From Ignavibacterium sp. (GTDB lineage: Bacteria; Bacteroidota; Ignavibacteria; Ignavibacteriales; Ignavibacteriaceae), in contig NZ_AP026678.1 of the NCBI RefSeq assembly GCF_025998815.1, positions 1,240,001 through 1,304,000 on the forward strand: a stretch of DNA of 64,000 bases, written 5' to 3'. Below, piece after piece: positions 1 to 9,300 of the stretch; position 1 is the stretch's first letter, and every line of letters begins with the position of its first letter. The translations under genes and the position numbers were made by a program. The notes below the pieces were generated by a model. It did no database searches, had not been told where the DNA came from, and saw only the letters and a list, made by a program, of their open reading frames with translations.

Positions 1-1361
1 ATAGCTTCAAGCTGAGGATCAAGTTCAAAGTTAAAATCAATTGTTGTTTCCATTCTATCAAAACCAACTCCGGCTTCAAAAGTGTTTTCACCCCAAAGGT
101 AGGTGAATTTATCATCGAAAGAGATTTTCCGATAGTCAAATGTTCCATTGAATTTAAAACCAAGAAGATATGGTTTTAATGTATCAGGAATTGCATCTTC
201 GAAAGTTGATCTGTTCAGTGATGGATCAAGAATTTGAGAATCGAAATCCGTATCGCCATTATTTTTATACCAGGATACAATTACTTTGTTTAATAATTTT
301 CTGGAAGGTGCAAAATGCCAGGCAGCAGCCAGAACATCATTTCTTGTAATATTAAAAACTCCAACACTATCCGGAGTGTTTCTATCTTTTCCACTAATTA
401 CATTTACTCCATCGCGCGAAAGTATTCCATTTAAGAGTATTTTACTTCCGTTAAAAGGACCAAAAACAAGCTTTGCCTGAAAGTCATAAAAATTTGGGAA
501 GGAAGTGTTATCATCAACTAATCCGGCACTTTTAACAAAAGGTTCAATGATCAAATCATAATATGTTCTTCTGGAATTTATTAGCCAGCTTCCTTTTATG
601 TTAAAAGGATTTCTTCCTTCCAAAACAATATTCGCATCAACAATTGAAGCATTGATATTTCCTTTAAACGCTTTGGATGCATCGCCCTCTCTGTTGGTAA
701 CATCGAGAACCGCAGATAATCTGTCACCATACTTAGCCGGAAATCCACCTGAAATAAGATTTACATCTGAAACTGCATCAGGATTGAACATACTTATCAC
801 ACCATACAAGCGATATGGATTAAAGACTTCAATATCATCCATAATGATTAGGTTCTGATCCGGACCACTGCCACGAACAATTAGCTGAGAAGAAAAATCA
901 TTTGGGGCAACTACACCGGGAAGAGATTGTAATGTTCTGAAAACATCTTCAACTCCACCAGCAAGGATTTTCGCACTTCTGGGATTTAAATCTATGAGAC
1001 TTGTTCTAGTGTCTTTTTGCTCCTGTTGTCTTAAAGCAGTTACAACAATAGTTTGAACTTCAATCACTTTTTCCTTTAAAGTAATATTCAGTTCAACTGT
1101 TTTGTCAGGAAGAATTTCAACATCAATTTCCTGAGTTTCGTAACCAACTGCACTAAATCTTATTTCAAGTTCTTTGGCAGGAAGATTTTTAAGATGATAT
1201 TCTCCATCAGTATTTGTTGCATCACCAATACCAAGCTCAGGCACAAATACATTAACAGATGGAATTGGATTTCTTCCATCAGTAACTTTTCCTTTGAGAT
1301 TGCCTGATTGAGGAAGTATTAATGTTGAATAAATTAAGATTATTAAAATTATAAATCGCAT
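1..1361 (-). CDS. TonB-dependent receptor, N-terminal part (3' end outside window)
   Basis: Reading down from an ATG at 1361 gives an open frame to the window edge (about 453 codons), so the C-terminal barrel is missing. It begins with a signal peptide (MRFIILIILIYSTLILPQ). A carboxypeptidase-regulatory-like domain follows (about residues 20-100, with GKVTDGRNPIPSVNV and NTDGEYHLKNLPA), then a TonB plug (about 110-220, with SLPGVVAPNDFSSQLIVRGS and the DQNLIIMDDIEVFNPYRLYG stretch). The early barrel starts after that. Such proteins sit in the outer membrane and import large or scarce ligands using TonB energy. The substrate cannot be told. The exported protein at 1417-2250 lies 55 bp upstream on the same strand and may be a partner. 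Confidence 0.88.
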   Translation of the reverse strand, partial: MRFIILIILIYSTLILPQSGNLKGKVTDGRNPIPSVNVFVPELGIGDATNTDGEYHLKNLPAKELEIRFSAVGYETQEIDVEILPDKTVELNITLKEKVIEVQTIVVTALRQQEQKDTRTSLIDLNPRSAKILAGGVEDVFRTLQSLPGVVAPNDFSSQLIVRGSGPDQNLIIMDDIEVFNPYRLYGVISMFNPDAVSDVNLISGGFPAKYGDRLSAVLDVTNREGDASKAFKGNINASIVDANIVLEGRNPFNIKGSWLINSRRTYYDLIIEPFVKSAGLVDDNTSFPNFYDFQAKLVFGPFNGSKILLNGILSRDGVNVISGKDRNTPDSVGVFNITRNDVLAAAWHFAPSRKLLNKVIVSWYKNNGDTDFDSQILDPSLNRSTFEDAIPDTLKPYLLGFKFNGTFDYRKISFDDKFTYLWGENTFEAGVGFDRMETTIDFNFELDPQLEA

Positions 1362-1416
1362 AGAATTTCTTTTTTCATACAAACAAAGAATTTTGGAAAA
1401 TCATTCCAAAATCCAT

Positions 1417-2250
1417 TTATAAATAAATAGAAAAGAATCCCGAGTAAAGTCCCAAATTTATCTCGTGAAAGTGCGATTTATTCCCGGATGGTTGAAAATT
1501 GTATCTGTAACGAGTGAAGATTGTGAAAGTATCAAAAAGTCTGAAAAGTCCTATTGTAAATTCAGCTGCAATGCCATTGTTTCCGGCAAAGTTTGTGTAA
1601 CCTCCAATTCCCGGAGCAACATATTCTATTACTGGTAACTCAAATAATCTTTTATAACTCGTTCTGAAAAATTTTTTGTCCTCTGCTTTGAAGATGTATG
1701 TTAATTCAATTGCAAAATATGATGCGGGATATCGAAAGCTTTTTGATCTGAATGACAGGAATGGAATTTCTTTTGTCAAACTAAAATATGATTGACCATT
1801 TTGTATTACATAGTTTGGTGTCGGAAGAAGAAAAACAAATCCACCGAATAAACACAAAGTAAGTAAACTTGAACCTCCGGTTATAACAGGTTCATATGGT
1901 AGATCGAAATCAAAAGTTTCTGAAGTAACCCGATTGCCAAGAGAATCCTCCACCTGAATAACAAACTGCACTTGTTTATCGATAAAAAATAGTTTTGTTA
2001 TATCAATCTGAATATTATGCATCTCTTCAAAATCTTTGCTCACTACAAATTCATATTTCTTATCTAAAATTACTTTTGACTTAGCAGGAATATCAGTGTA
2101 AAATGATAAAATAAACGGGTGAGGTGTATCGGGTTTGCAATATGCATCGATGAGAAATATTTCAATCCCTTGCTGAGTTGTGTCTTCATTCTGAGCATAA
2201 TTGAAATGACAAAGAAATACCGTAAATAAAAGTATCAATAATTTATTCAT
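1417..2250 (-). CDS. Exported protein of unknown function
   Basis: A 277-residue protein with a clear signal peptide (MNKLLILLFTVFLCHFNYAQ). I do not recognise a family. After the signal there is a probable beta-rich domain (residues 25-120). A short hydrophobic, glycine-rich segment around 128-145 (GGSSLLTLCLFGGFVFLLP) is followed by a second half with alternating aromatic residues, ending in ...GLYSGFFSIYL. That ending could be outer-membrane strands. It lies between the transsulfuration gene at 2332 and the TonB receptor at 1361, all on the minus strand. The gap to the receptor is 55 bp, so joint expression is plausible. A role as a surface accessory protein is inference only. Confidence 0.6.
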   Translation of the reverse strand: MNKLLILLFTVFLCHFNYAQNEDTTQQGIEIFLIDAYCKPDTPHPFILSFYTDIPAKSKVILDKKYEFVVSKDFEEMHNIQIDITKLFFIDKQVQFVIQVEDSLGNRVTSETFDFDLPYEPVITGGSSLLTLCLFGGFVFLLPTPNYVIQNGQSYFSLTKEIPFLSFRSKSFRYPASYFAIELTYIFKAEDKKFFRTSYKRLFELPVIEYVAPGIGGYTNFAGNNGIAAEFTIGLFRLFDTFTIFTRYRYNFQPSGNKSHFHEINLGLYSGFFSIYL

Positions 2251-2331
2251 AAAATTCTGCTTTTGTTTAAAGCAAACATAATCAAAGGTTTATAAATCAT
2301 CGTTGATTAATTTCTCAATAGGAAATACTAT

Positions 2332-3468
2332 TTATTTTTCCAGAGCCTGCTTAACATCTGCTATTAAATCTTCAATGTCCTCAATTCCAACTGAGAATCT
2401 GACTAAGGAATCAGTCAATCCCATTTTATCTCTTTCCTCTTTTGGAACCGATGCGTGAGTCATTGATGCAGGATGACAGATAAGACTTTCTACTCCGCCA
2501 AGACTTTCAGCGAGAGTAAAAATCTTAACATTATTCAGAACTTTTTTAGCAGTTTCAATATCGCCAAAGTCAGCGGACACCATTCCGCCAAATCCTCTCA
2601 TTTGTTGCTTTGCAAGTCCGTGTTGCGGATGTGATTTTAGTCCTGGATAGATAACTTTTTTAGCAAGTCCTGATTGTTCAAGAAAGTTCGCTAATTCAAT
2701 TGCATTTGCTTCGTGTTGTTTCATTCTTACAGCAAGCGTTTTCGTAGAGCGAAGAACAAGCCAGCAATCAAATGGCGATGGAACTCCACCAGCCGCATTC
2801 TGAATGTATCTTAATCTTTCGTGAAGCTTTTCATCGCTTGTGACTAAAATGCCCCCAATGATATCGCTATGACCATTTAAATATTTTGTTGTTGAATGAA
2901 GTACAATATCAATTCCAAATGTTAATGGATTCTGAAAATAAGGACTCATAAAAGTATTATCACAGACAGAAATCAGATTATTCCGTCTGGCAATTTCTGT
3001 AACTCCTCTAAGGTCAGTAATGTTTAGCATTGGATTAGTCGGAGTTTCTACATAAAGCATTTTTGTATTTGGCTTAATCGCCTGCTCAATGTTTTTCAAA
3101 TCAGTTGTATCAACCCAGGAAAAATCCAATCCGTAATTTTTCATATTCAGTTCATACAGACGATAAGTACCACCGTAAACATTGTTTGAAATAACGATAT
3201 GATCGCCTGCTTTTACTAAACTCATAAGTGCATGCGTTGCTGCAAGTCCTGATGCGAATGCAATTCCATACTTACCTTTTTCAAGCGCTGCAATATTTTT
3301 TTCTAATGCTTGTCTTGTCGGATTATGAGTTCTGCCATATTCAAATCCTGTACTTTTACCAAGCTCATATTGAGCATAAGTAGATGTTTGAAAAATCGGA
3401 GTTATAACAGCTCCTGTTATAGGTTCAGGAATTTGTCCTTCGTGAATTGCGTCCGTTGAAAAGCCCAT
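2332..3468 (-). CDS. Trans-sulfuration enzyme (cystathionine gamma-lyase or gamma-synthase)
   Basis: A 378-residue PLP enzyme of the Cys/Met metabolism family at the usual length. The PLP lysine is K195 in LHSTTKYLNGHSD. Other signatures are EYGRTHNPTR (phosphate and substrate contacts, about 43-52), FASGLAATHA (71-80) and VETPTNPML (140-148). The family makes cystathionine from homoserine esters (MetB) or cleaves it to cysteine (gamma-lyase), and sequence alone separates these poorly. The nearest metabolic neighbour upstream on the same strand encodes cystathionine beta-synthase. That favours the reverse transsulfuration route, homocysteine to cystathionine to cysteine, and hence gamma-lyase. 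The two genes are separated by a four-helix-bundle gene flanked by repeats. Confidence 0.88.
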   Translation of the reverse strand: MGFSTDAIHEGQIPEPITGAVITPIFQTSTYAQYELGKSTGFEYGRTHNPTRQALEKNIAALEKGKYGIAFASGLAATHALMSLVKAGDHIVISNNVYGGTYRLYELNMKNYGLDFSWVDTTDLKNIEQAIKPNTKMLYVETPTNPMLNITDLRGVTEIARRNNLISVCDNTFMSPYFQNPLTFGIDIVLHSTTKYLNGHSDIIGGILVTSDEKLHERLRYIQNAAGGVPSPFDCWLVLRSTKTLAVRMKQHEANAIELANFLEQSGLAKKVIYPGLKSHPQHGLAKQQMRGFGGMVSADFGDIETAKKVLNNVKIFTLAESLGGVESLICHPASMTHASVPKEERDKMGLTDSLVRFSVGIEDIEDLIADVKQALEK

Positions 3469-3512
3469 TTGTTTAATCTTTCCTTTAATTGTTAAATATC
3501 ATCAGTTAGAGT

Positions 3513-3554
3513 ATTGAATATCGAATTATGAATGTCGAATATCGAATGTCGAAT
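3513..3554. repeat. Left inverted repeat flanking the four-helix-bundle gene
   Basis: An AT-rich stretch made of repeated words GAATATCGAA, GAATGTCGAA and GAATTATGAA. It lies just past the stop codon of the four-helix-bundle gene. Its reverse complement appears at 3969-4007 on the other side of that gene, so the two form a degenerate inverted repeat around a 390-bp gene. Confidence 0.65.
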
Positions 3555-3560
3555 TTTTCT

Positions 3561-3950
3561 CTAATTATTTTTATCCTTTTTTGTATTCTTATTTGCTGTA
3601 TCGATACTTTTAACAAAAATTGAAATAAGTTCATTGCATTCAGTAATTCCTTTATCAACTAATTCTATATCATCTATCAAAGGTATTCTTTTTATAATTT
3701 TCAAAGCCACTCTTGTTTCTCTTAACTCCTTCAACAAAATTTTAAACTTATGAATAAAATCACTTAATGATTCGGCACTTTGAGCTTCGCCATAATTTAA
3801 TGAAGGCGAAGTCCCTGAACGAACTATTTGTCCTGCAATGTGATTTCCTGCTCGTGAATTTTTTAAATTTTCGGCAATTTTAATTATTAACACTGCGAAT
3901 TCTATTAATCTATCTTCCAGATCATATTTTTTATTTGTGTTTTTGTTCAT
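3561..3950 (-). CDS. Four-helix-bundle protein (23S rRNA intervening-sequence protein / Avd-like)
   Basis: A 129-residue protein predicted to be all alpha-helical. It carries the family pattern: YDLEDRLIEFAVLIIKIAENL (helix 1, about 9-29), AGNHIAGQIVRSGTSPSLNYGEA (34-56), then a helix with KFKILLKELRETRVALKIIKRI (69-90) and a last helix near 100-120. The family includes proteins encoded in 23S rRNA intervening sequences and the Avd accessory protein of diversity-generating retroelements; these form basic pentamers. Most stand-alone copies have no known function. Here it lies between two transsulfuration genes and is bracketed by inverted repeats at 3513-3554 and 3969-4007, which looks like an insertion. 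No reverse transcriptase or template repeat is nearby. Confidence 0.85.
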   Translation of the reverse strand: MNKNTNKKYDLEDRLIEFAVLIIKIAENLKNSRAGNHIAGQIVRSGTSPSLNYGEAQSAESLSDFIHKFKILLKELRETRVALKIIKRIPLIDDIELVDKGITECNELISIFVKSIDTANKNTKKDKNN

Positions 3951-3968
3951 AGCTCATTCATTAAACTA

Positions 3969-4007
3969 ATTCAATATTCGAAATTCAATATTCGTCATTC
4001 GATATTT
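3969..4007. repeat. Right inverted repeat flanking the four-helix-bundle gene
   Basis: Contains TTCAATATTCGAAATTCAAT followed by further ATTCG/CATTCG words. This is the reverse-complement arrangement of the GAATATCGAA words at 3513-3554. It lies about 20 bp upstream of the start codon of the four-helix-bundle gene. Confidence 0.65.
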
Positions 4008-4067
4008 AAGAGAATAATTAATTTGAAGACTTCTTTGTTCAATATATGATATACAAAGAAAATTTTT

Positions 4068-5429
4068 TTACACACTCAGATTAATCAAATCATATCTTGT
4101 AATTATATCCGTAATCAATCCAAAGTCGCTGACAAGGATTGCAGGATTTTCTTTCAGATATTTTTTTACTTCAGCAATTTCTGTTTTTGCATCAAGAACA
4201 GGAAGAGATTCTTCCATAAGGTCTTTAACCTTTGCATTGTATAAAGTTGGGTCTTCGACAAGCTTTGCGAGAAGTTTATTTTCTCTGATACAACCAATTG
4301 ATTGTCGTCCTCTCAGCACGGGTATATTTGAATAACCTGTTCTGCTGATTAGCTCAAGTACATCCTTAATTGAATCGGTATCTTTAACAGAAACAATTTC
4401 TTCAAAACCTCTTTGTTTCTTGATGTCAGATAAATCTCTTAAAATTCTTATTTCGGGATCAAGCATTCTATTCTGTCTTAACCATTCTTCATTGTGCATT
4501 TTGGATAAATATCTTTCACCTGTATCACACACGATAAAAACAATTACATCATTCTCAGAGCATTCTTTTGCTACCTGTAAAGCCACATGAACAATTGTAC
4601 CTGTGCTTCCACCACAGAATATTCCTTCTTCAAGAGTTAGTTTTCTTGCAGCAGCAAAAGATTCTTTATCGCTAATGTTGTAGATTTTATCTATATATTG
4701 AAAATGAACATTCGCAGGCAAACAATCCTGACCAATACCTTCAACCAGATACGGAGTTCCTTTAATCAATTCACCGGTTTCTTTATAATGTTTGAATATT
4801 GAGCCAAGCGGATCAGCTGCAATAACCTGAATGTTTGGATTTTTTTCTTTCAGAAATCTTCCTGTGCCACTGATTGTCCCACCAGTGCCAATACTTGAAA
4901 CAAAATGAGTAATCTTTCCATCAGTTTGTCGCCAGATTTCAGGACCGGTTGTGCGATAATGCATTTCGGGATTAGATGGATTTGAATACTGATAAGCAAA
5001 GAATGAATTCGGAATTTCTTTGTGTAAGCGTTTTGCTACATTCACATAATACTCAGGGTCATCAGGATCAACAAATCTTGATACTACAATAACTTCGGCG
5101 CCTAAAGCTTTCAGATAATTAATTTTTTCCTGACTAACTTTATCAGTAACAACGAAAATACATTTGTAACCTTTTACCGCAGCAGTAAGTGCAAGACCAA
5201 TTCCGGTATTACCACTTGTTGCTTCTATAATTGTTCCGCCCGGTTTTAATTCACCTCTTCTTTCAGCATCTTCAATCATTGCAAGTCCGATTCGGTCTTT
5301 AACGCTTCCACCAGGATTAGCTGACTCGAGTTTAGCGAATATTTTTGGCTTAAGACCTTTGTTGATCTTATTAAGTTTTATGAGAGGTGTATTACCAATC
5401 TGTTCGAGTATATTGTTTTTATATTCCAC
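4068..5429 (-). CDS. Cystathionine beta-synthase with C-terminal CBS pair
   Basis: A 453-residue protein. The PLP domain (1-325) has the lysine motif NPGGSVKDRIG (K44), the phosphate loop SGNTGIGLAL and GTGGTISGTGRFL. A C-terminal CBS-domain pair runs from about 335 to 453 (ISRTGYSNIPVLRGRQSIG and the second half ending near ITRYDLINL). It condenses serine and homocysteine to cystathionine in the cytoplasm. The CBS pair and the GSVKDRIG form separate it from plain cysteine synthase, which lacks the C-terminal domain; the pair is regulatory in known homologues. The neighbouring gamma-lyase-like gene at 2332 completes a route from homocysteine to cysteine. A dual cysteine-synthase activity cannot be excluded. 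Confidence 0.9.
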   Translation of the reverse strand: MEYKNNILEQIGNTPLIKLNKINKGLKPKIFAKLESANPGGSVKDRIGLAMIEDAERRGELKPGGTIIEATSGNTGIGLALTAAVKGYKCIFVVTDKVSQEKINYLKALGAEVIVVSRFVDPDDPEYYVNVAKRLHKEIPNSFFAYQYSNPSNPEMHYRTTGPEIWRQTDGKITHFVSSIGTGGTISGTGRFLKEKNPNIQVIAADPLGSIFKHYKETGELIKGTPYLVEGIGQDCLPANVHFQYIDKIYNISDKESFAAARKLTLEEGIFCGGSTGTIVHVALQVAKECSENDVIVFIVCDTGERYLSKMHNEEWLRQNRMLDPEIRILRDLSDIKKQRGFEEIVSVKDTDSIKDVLELISRTGYSNIPVLRGRQSIGCIRENKLLAKLVEDPTLYNAKVKDLMEESLPVLDAKTEIAEVKKYLKENPAILVSDFGLITDIITRYDLINLSV

Positions 5430-5606
5430 TTAGATTCTCATTTAAAAAATTTGTGAGGCAATTTTACACAATCCTTATTTATGATAAAAGTTAAAATAAT
5501 GTTCAGTTGTTACATTTTTATAGAATTAAAGATGCATCGTTGTGACAAAAAAATAATATGAATATTTTTACTTCAGTTAAATTCCATTTTAATAATGGAG
5601 TTGAAT

Positions 5607-6104
5607 ATGAAACTCAAAACTATCCTGATTAGTTTCCTTCTTTTTTTTCTTCCCTGCTGTAAAAAATCAGATAATAATCAGACAATAACGGAAAATAAGT
5701 CTGTGCAAAAATATTTCTGCTACATCAACAGGTTGTACGAAACAGATTCTGCCAATTTTATAGAAGTAGACCTGGTGAATTTACTCACAGGTGATTCAGC
5801 AATTTCTGCATCAAAAAATTTTGGTGATGCGGAATTTGAAATTAATGATAATGGCGATACAATCTGGTTCCTTCCTAATGACTATTATATGATGAATGTC
5901 CGTATTGACTCATTAAAGTTTCAGCTTGATAAAAACTGCAAAATGGATGTTTGGATTTCCGATCAATCAACTAATTATCAGGTTACTCAAAAAAGTTTAT
6001 CTGCTCCTGAAATCTTTAAAAAGTATATTGACTCAACCAAAGTATTTGAAATCTATTTGTCAGAAAACTATGTAACTACTATAAAAGAATTCTGGACTCC
6101 ATAA
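5607..6104 (+). CDS. Lipoprotein of unknown function
   Basis: A small secreted protein starting MKLKTILISFLLFFLPCCKK, with a lipoprotein signal and a lipobox-like LPC, followed by a polar linker. An in-frame ATG lies 12 bases upstream at 5595. However, GGAG at 5597-5600 overlaps that codon and is spaced six bases before 5607, which decides for 5607 (165 residues). I recognise no domain. The mature part is acidic with several short beta-like stretches. It is divergent from the cystathionine beta-synthase gene and stands about 250 bp upstream of the surface-protein operon, with a probable terminator between. Confidence 0.65.
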   Translation: MKLKTILISFLLFFLPCCKKSDNNQTITENKSVQKYFCYINRLYETDSANFIEVDLVNLLTGDSAISASKNFGDAEFEINDNGDTIWFLPNDYYMMNVRIDSLKFQLDKNCKMDVWISDQSTNYQVTQKSLSAPEIFKKYIDSTKVFEIYLSENYVTTIKEFWTP

Positions 6105-6201
6105 TTCATTTATATTGTAGAAAAAATTGCCTGATAGAAAAATTTTCCAATTTTTTATTCTATTCACTTAAGGGCTAATCTTAATAGTCCCCCAAAAATT
6201 C

Positions 6202-6240
6202 AAAAAATTGATTGATTTTCAATTTTTTTATATTTTTTTT
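6202..6240 (+). terminator. Possible AT-rich terminator
   Basis: AAAAAATTGA (6202-6211) pairs with TCAATTTTTT (6219-6228). A T-rich run follows to 6240. The stem is almost all A-T, so it would be weak. It lies between the lipoprotein gene and the surface operon. Confidence 0.35.
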
Positions 6241-6311
6241 GAGAAAATTGACAATTGTTGTTGTGGAACAATGATTGTTTAGTACTAAATCAATTAGCTA
6301 ATCCGGATAAA

Positions 6312-6325
6312 ATTTTTGCTAAAAA
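6312..6325 (+). promoter_or_regulatory. Shared upstream element ATTTTTGCTAAAAA, copy 1
   Basis: A 14-bp word 30 bp upstream of the start at 6356. It occurs identically at 11627-11640, 48 bp upstream of the paralogous gene at 11689. Both are preceded by GATAA at a short distance. It could be a core promoter or binding site, but the region is AT-rich and the role is unproven. Confidence 0.3.
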
Positions 6326-6355
6326 ATAGTTGTTCAAATTACAGGAGGTTTCTTC

Positions 6356-9300
6356 ATGAACAATTTTAATTCGTTCTTTAATCGATTACACAAATATCAA
6401 AAATATCTGCTTATAACAATTCTGATGCTCTTTTCTGTTCAGGAAATTTCAGCTCAGTCAGTAATTGTGAATCTGCAAGCTCCTCCACCTTATCAGATGA
6501 GAATTGAAGATATGTGGAATCTTGTGATCGTTAACAGAGAAATCGAAAGACAGGTTTATCTGCACGGAACAGCAATTGAATTAACTACAGGACTTATAGT
6601 TGATGTGAGTACTTCTGTTTTTAATCTGCCAACAGGAAGTAAAAGAGTTCGTGCTGCTGATGTCGGAACAATTACAATCAATCAGAAAAACAGTAATTAT
6701 CAATCTGTAATTAACCGTTTATCGGCTTTACCAAATGGTTCATATGAAATTTGTATTGAAGTTATTGATGCAAATTCCAATTCCGTATTGGGAGTTTCTT
6801 GTATAACTCAGGAAGTGCTAAATCTTTCTCAGGTTACTTTAATGTATCCGGAAGATCAGGCAATTCTGAATAATGATGAATCAGAGACTGAAACTACCCG
6901 TTTAATTTCGAAAGATAAGCTTAAGGGGGAGACTGAAGATGAAACTACAGGTATAATTTCGAAAGATAAACTTAAAGGGGAGACTGAAGATGAAACTACA
7001 GGTATAATTTCGAAAGATAAACTTAAAGGGGAGACTGAAGATGAAACTACAGGTATAATTTCGAAAGATAAACTTAAGGGGGAGACTGAAGATGAAACTA
7101 CAGGTATAATTTCGAAAGATAAACTTAAGGGGGAGACTGAAGATGAAACTACAGGTATAACACAACAGGAAAATGATAATAACTTAAATGCAGGAGAAAA
7201 TTTAAGGGGAATTGAAAAGAAAGATATCTGGAGAGGAATGTTTAATGCTAAACTCGGGACACAGAATTCTAAATCGAGATTAAAAAGCAGTTCGATGGTT
7301 TTCAGTTGGTTACCACCAACTCCTGTTCCTCAGAATACCTTAATTTCATACAGAATAAAGATTGTTGAAATGTATGACAATCAATCGCCATACGATGCAA
7401 TGCAATCAAATCCATTTTTCTTTTCTGCATCAGGAATAATCAGTACGAGTTTTCAGTATCCTGTTGCTGCCAGAGAATTTAATCCTGATAGATCCTATGC
7501 ATGGCAAGTTGAAGCTTATTCGCAAGGTTCACTGTTAGCATCAAGTGAGATTTACACATTTTCATTCAAACCAAATAATCAGATCAAAAGATCAATCAAT
7601 GATGCAAAAAGAAGTATGCTCAATATTATAAGAGCATCGAATATAATAATTGATAATTTGCCTGAAGGATTAAGGTCATCATCTTCAAATATCTTTACTA
7701 ATAATTCATTAAGTTTCAGAAGCGGAAACCTATCAGGAACAAATAATCTTTTCAGCATTCCGAATTTACTTGGAAGTTTACTTGGTAATTCTGAAACAAA
7801 AGCGGTTAGTTTTGGTTTTGAAGGTGAATTATCCGGCGAAACAGCCAGCAGAAGAGGAAGCGGCTCAGATAGAAAACCTTCATACGGTTATTTAAGATTT
7901 ACGCCCTCAGTCAGTCTTTATGGAATTCCATTTGGATTAAATTTGCTTCTCTCATCTGAAAACTCTGCAGGAAGACAAAATATAAATTCAGTTTCATTCT
8001 TTTACAGTGTTGATGCTGCAAGAGAAGCAATCGAAAATCAAATAGAAGCAGAAGGTGAAGAGAATGTACCAGGACTGATGAAATTTTTCTCTTACTTTAA
8101 TTCGTTTGGAATCGGGACGAATTATCCCTCATACACACCATTCACAATGCAGGGAGCGCCGGTATCGGGCTTAAGTTTTGAATTCAATCCCGGTTGGTTT
8201 TATCTGGCAACAGCATTGCAACAAAATCAAAAACCAATAAACAATACTGCATTCAGAAGAGATTTGTATGCAGGCAGAATAGGTGTTGGAAAGAAAGATG
8301 ATTCACATCTCTTTTTGACCGGTATTTACTCAAAAGATAAAGCAGGTTCAATTTTAGTTGATTCAACAAACAGAATTTTAACTCCTAACACAAACTATGT
8401 TTTTGGTATTGATTCGAGATTAAATTTATTTGAAGATAAATTTTCATTAGAAGGAGAAATTTCCGGTGCAATGTTAACAAGAGACAACCGCGATCCGGAT
8501 TTGGTTAATGAAGACATTCCCCAATTTGTAAGAAATATTTTTCAACCTAAAGTCTCAAGTCAGGTTGATTATGCTTATTCATTAAAAAGTACTTTCAACA
8601 ATAGTGAATCGAATACCAAAGTAACTGCTGGTGTAAGAATGATTGGACCGGGTTACAGAACTCATGGAAATCCAACATTACGAAACGACAGATTTGAAGT
8701 TGAAGGGAAAGTCGATCAGAAATTTGTTCAAAGACAAGTATCAGTAACTGCATCTATGAAATATTATCGCGACAATCTTATCAATTCAAAACTTTATACA
8801 ACTACCACACTTGCTCCGGGCATTCAGTTAGGCTTACGATTTAAAAATTATCCATCATTAAATCTAAGTTACAATCCAAACTTTCTCTCAAATGATTCAA
8901 ACGATCCTTTGAAGAAAGTTGATTTTAAAAATCATTTGTTTACTGCTAATACTGGCTACAACTTCAAACTGAGTAATGATATGAATTTATCTTCAAATCT
9001 TTTTTATATGTTCAATAAATCTAAATCGCTTGATAGTTTGAGTGGTTATACATTAAACAGCTTTACATTATCTGAAAATCTCGCATTCAAATCTCCATTA
9101 GTTATTGGTTTTGGTTTCGGAATGAATTTTATGGACTTTGCCGGAATGTCAAGTACAATCACAAACATTGATGGAAATGTAGGTTATACTTTCTTCGAGC
9201 AGTGGAATAATGTTTTGGGAGTTTATTATTCCTTTGAGAAGGACAAGAATAATCGTTTAGGATTTTATCTCAACTCAACTTATGACATTTCAGAAAATAT

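Noticed and set aside
286-858. Small plus-strand genes at the left edge
   Set aside because: They are antisense to the TonB receptor frame, which continues through this whole stretch with clear domain matches.
3561-3950. Diversity-generating retroelement (Avd-like protein)
   Set aside because: No reverse transcriptase, template repeat or variable repeat within the window.
6902-7156. CRISPR array
   Set aside because: The units are contiguous with no variable spacers and are coding in frame.
6902-7165. Open frame on the minus strand across the 51-bp repeats (repeats of CSFIFSLPLKFIFRNYT)
   Set aside because: It is the antisense of a repeat whose unit length is a multiple of three, so it stays open by construction. 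It has no ribosome site and the plus-strand gene explains the DNA.
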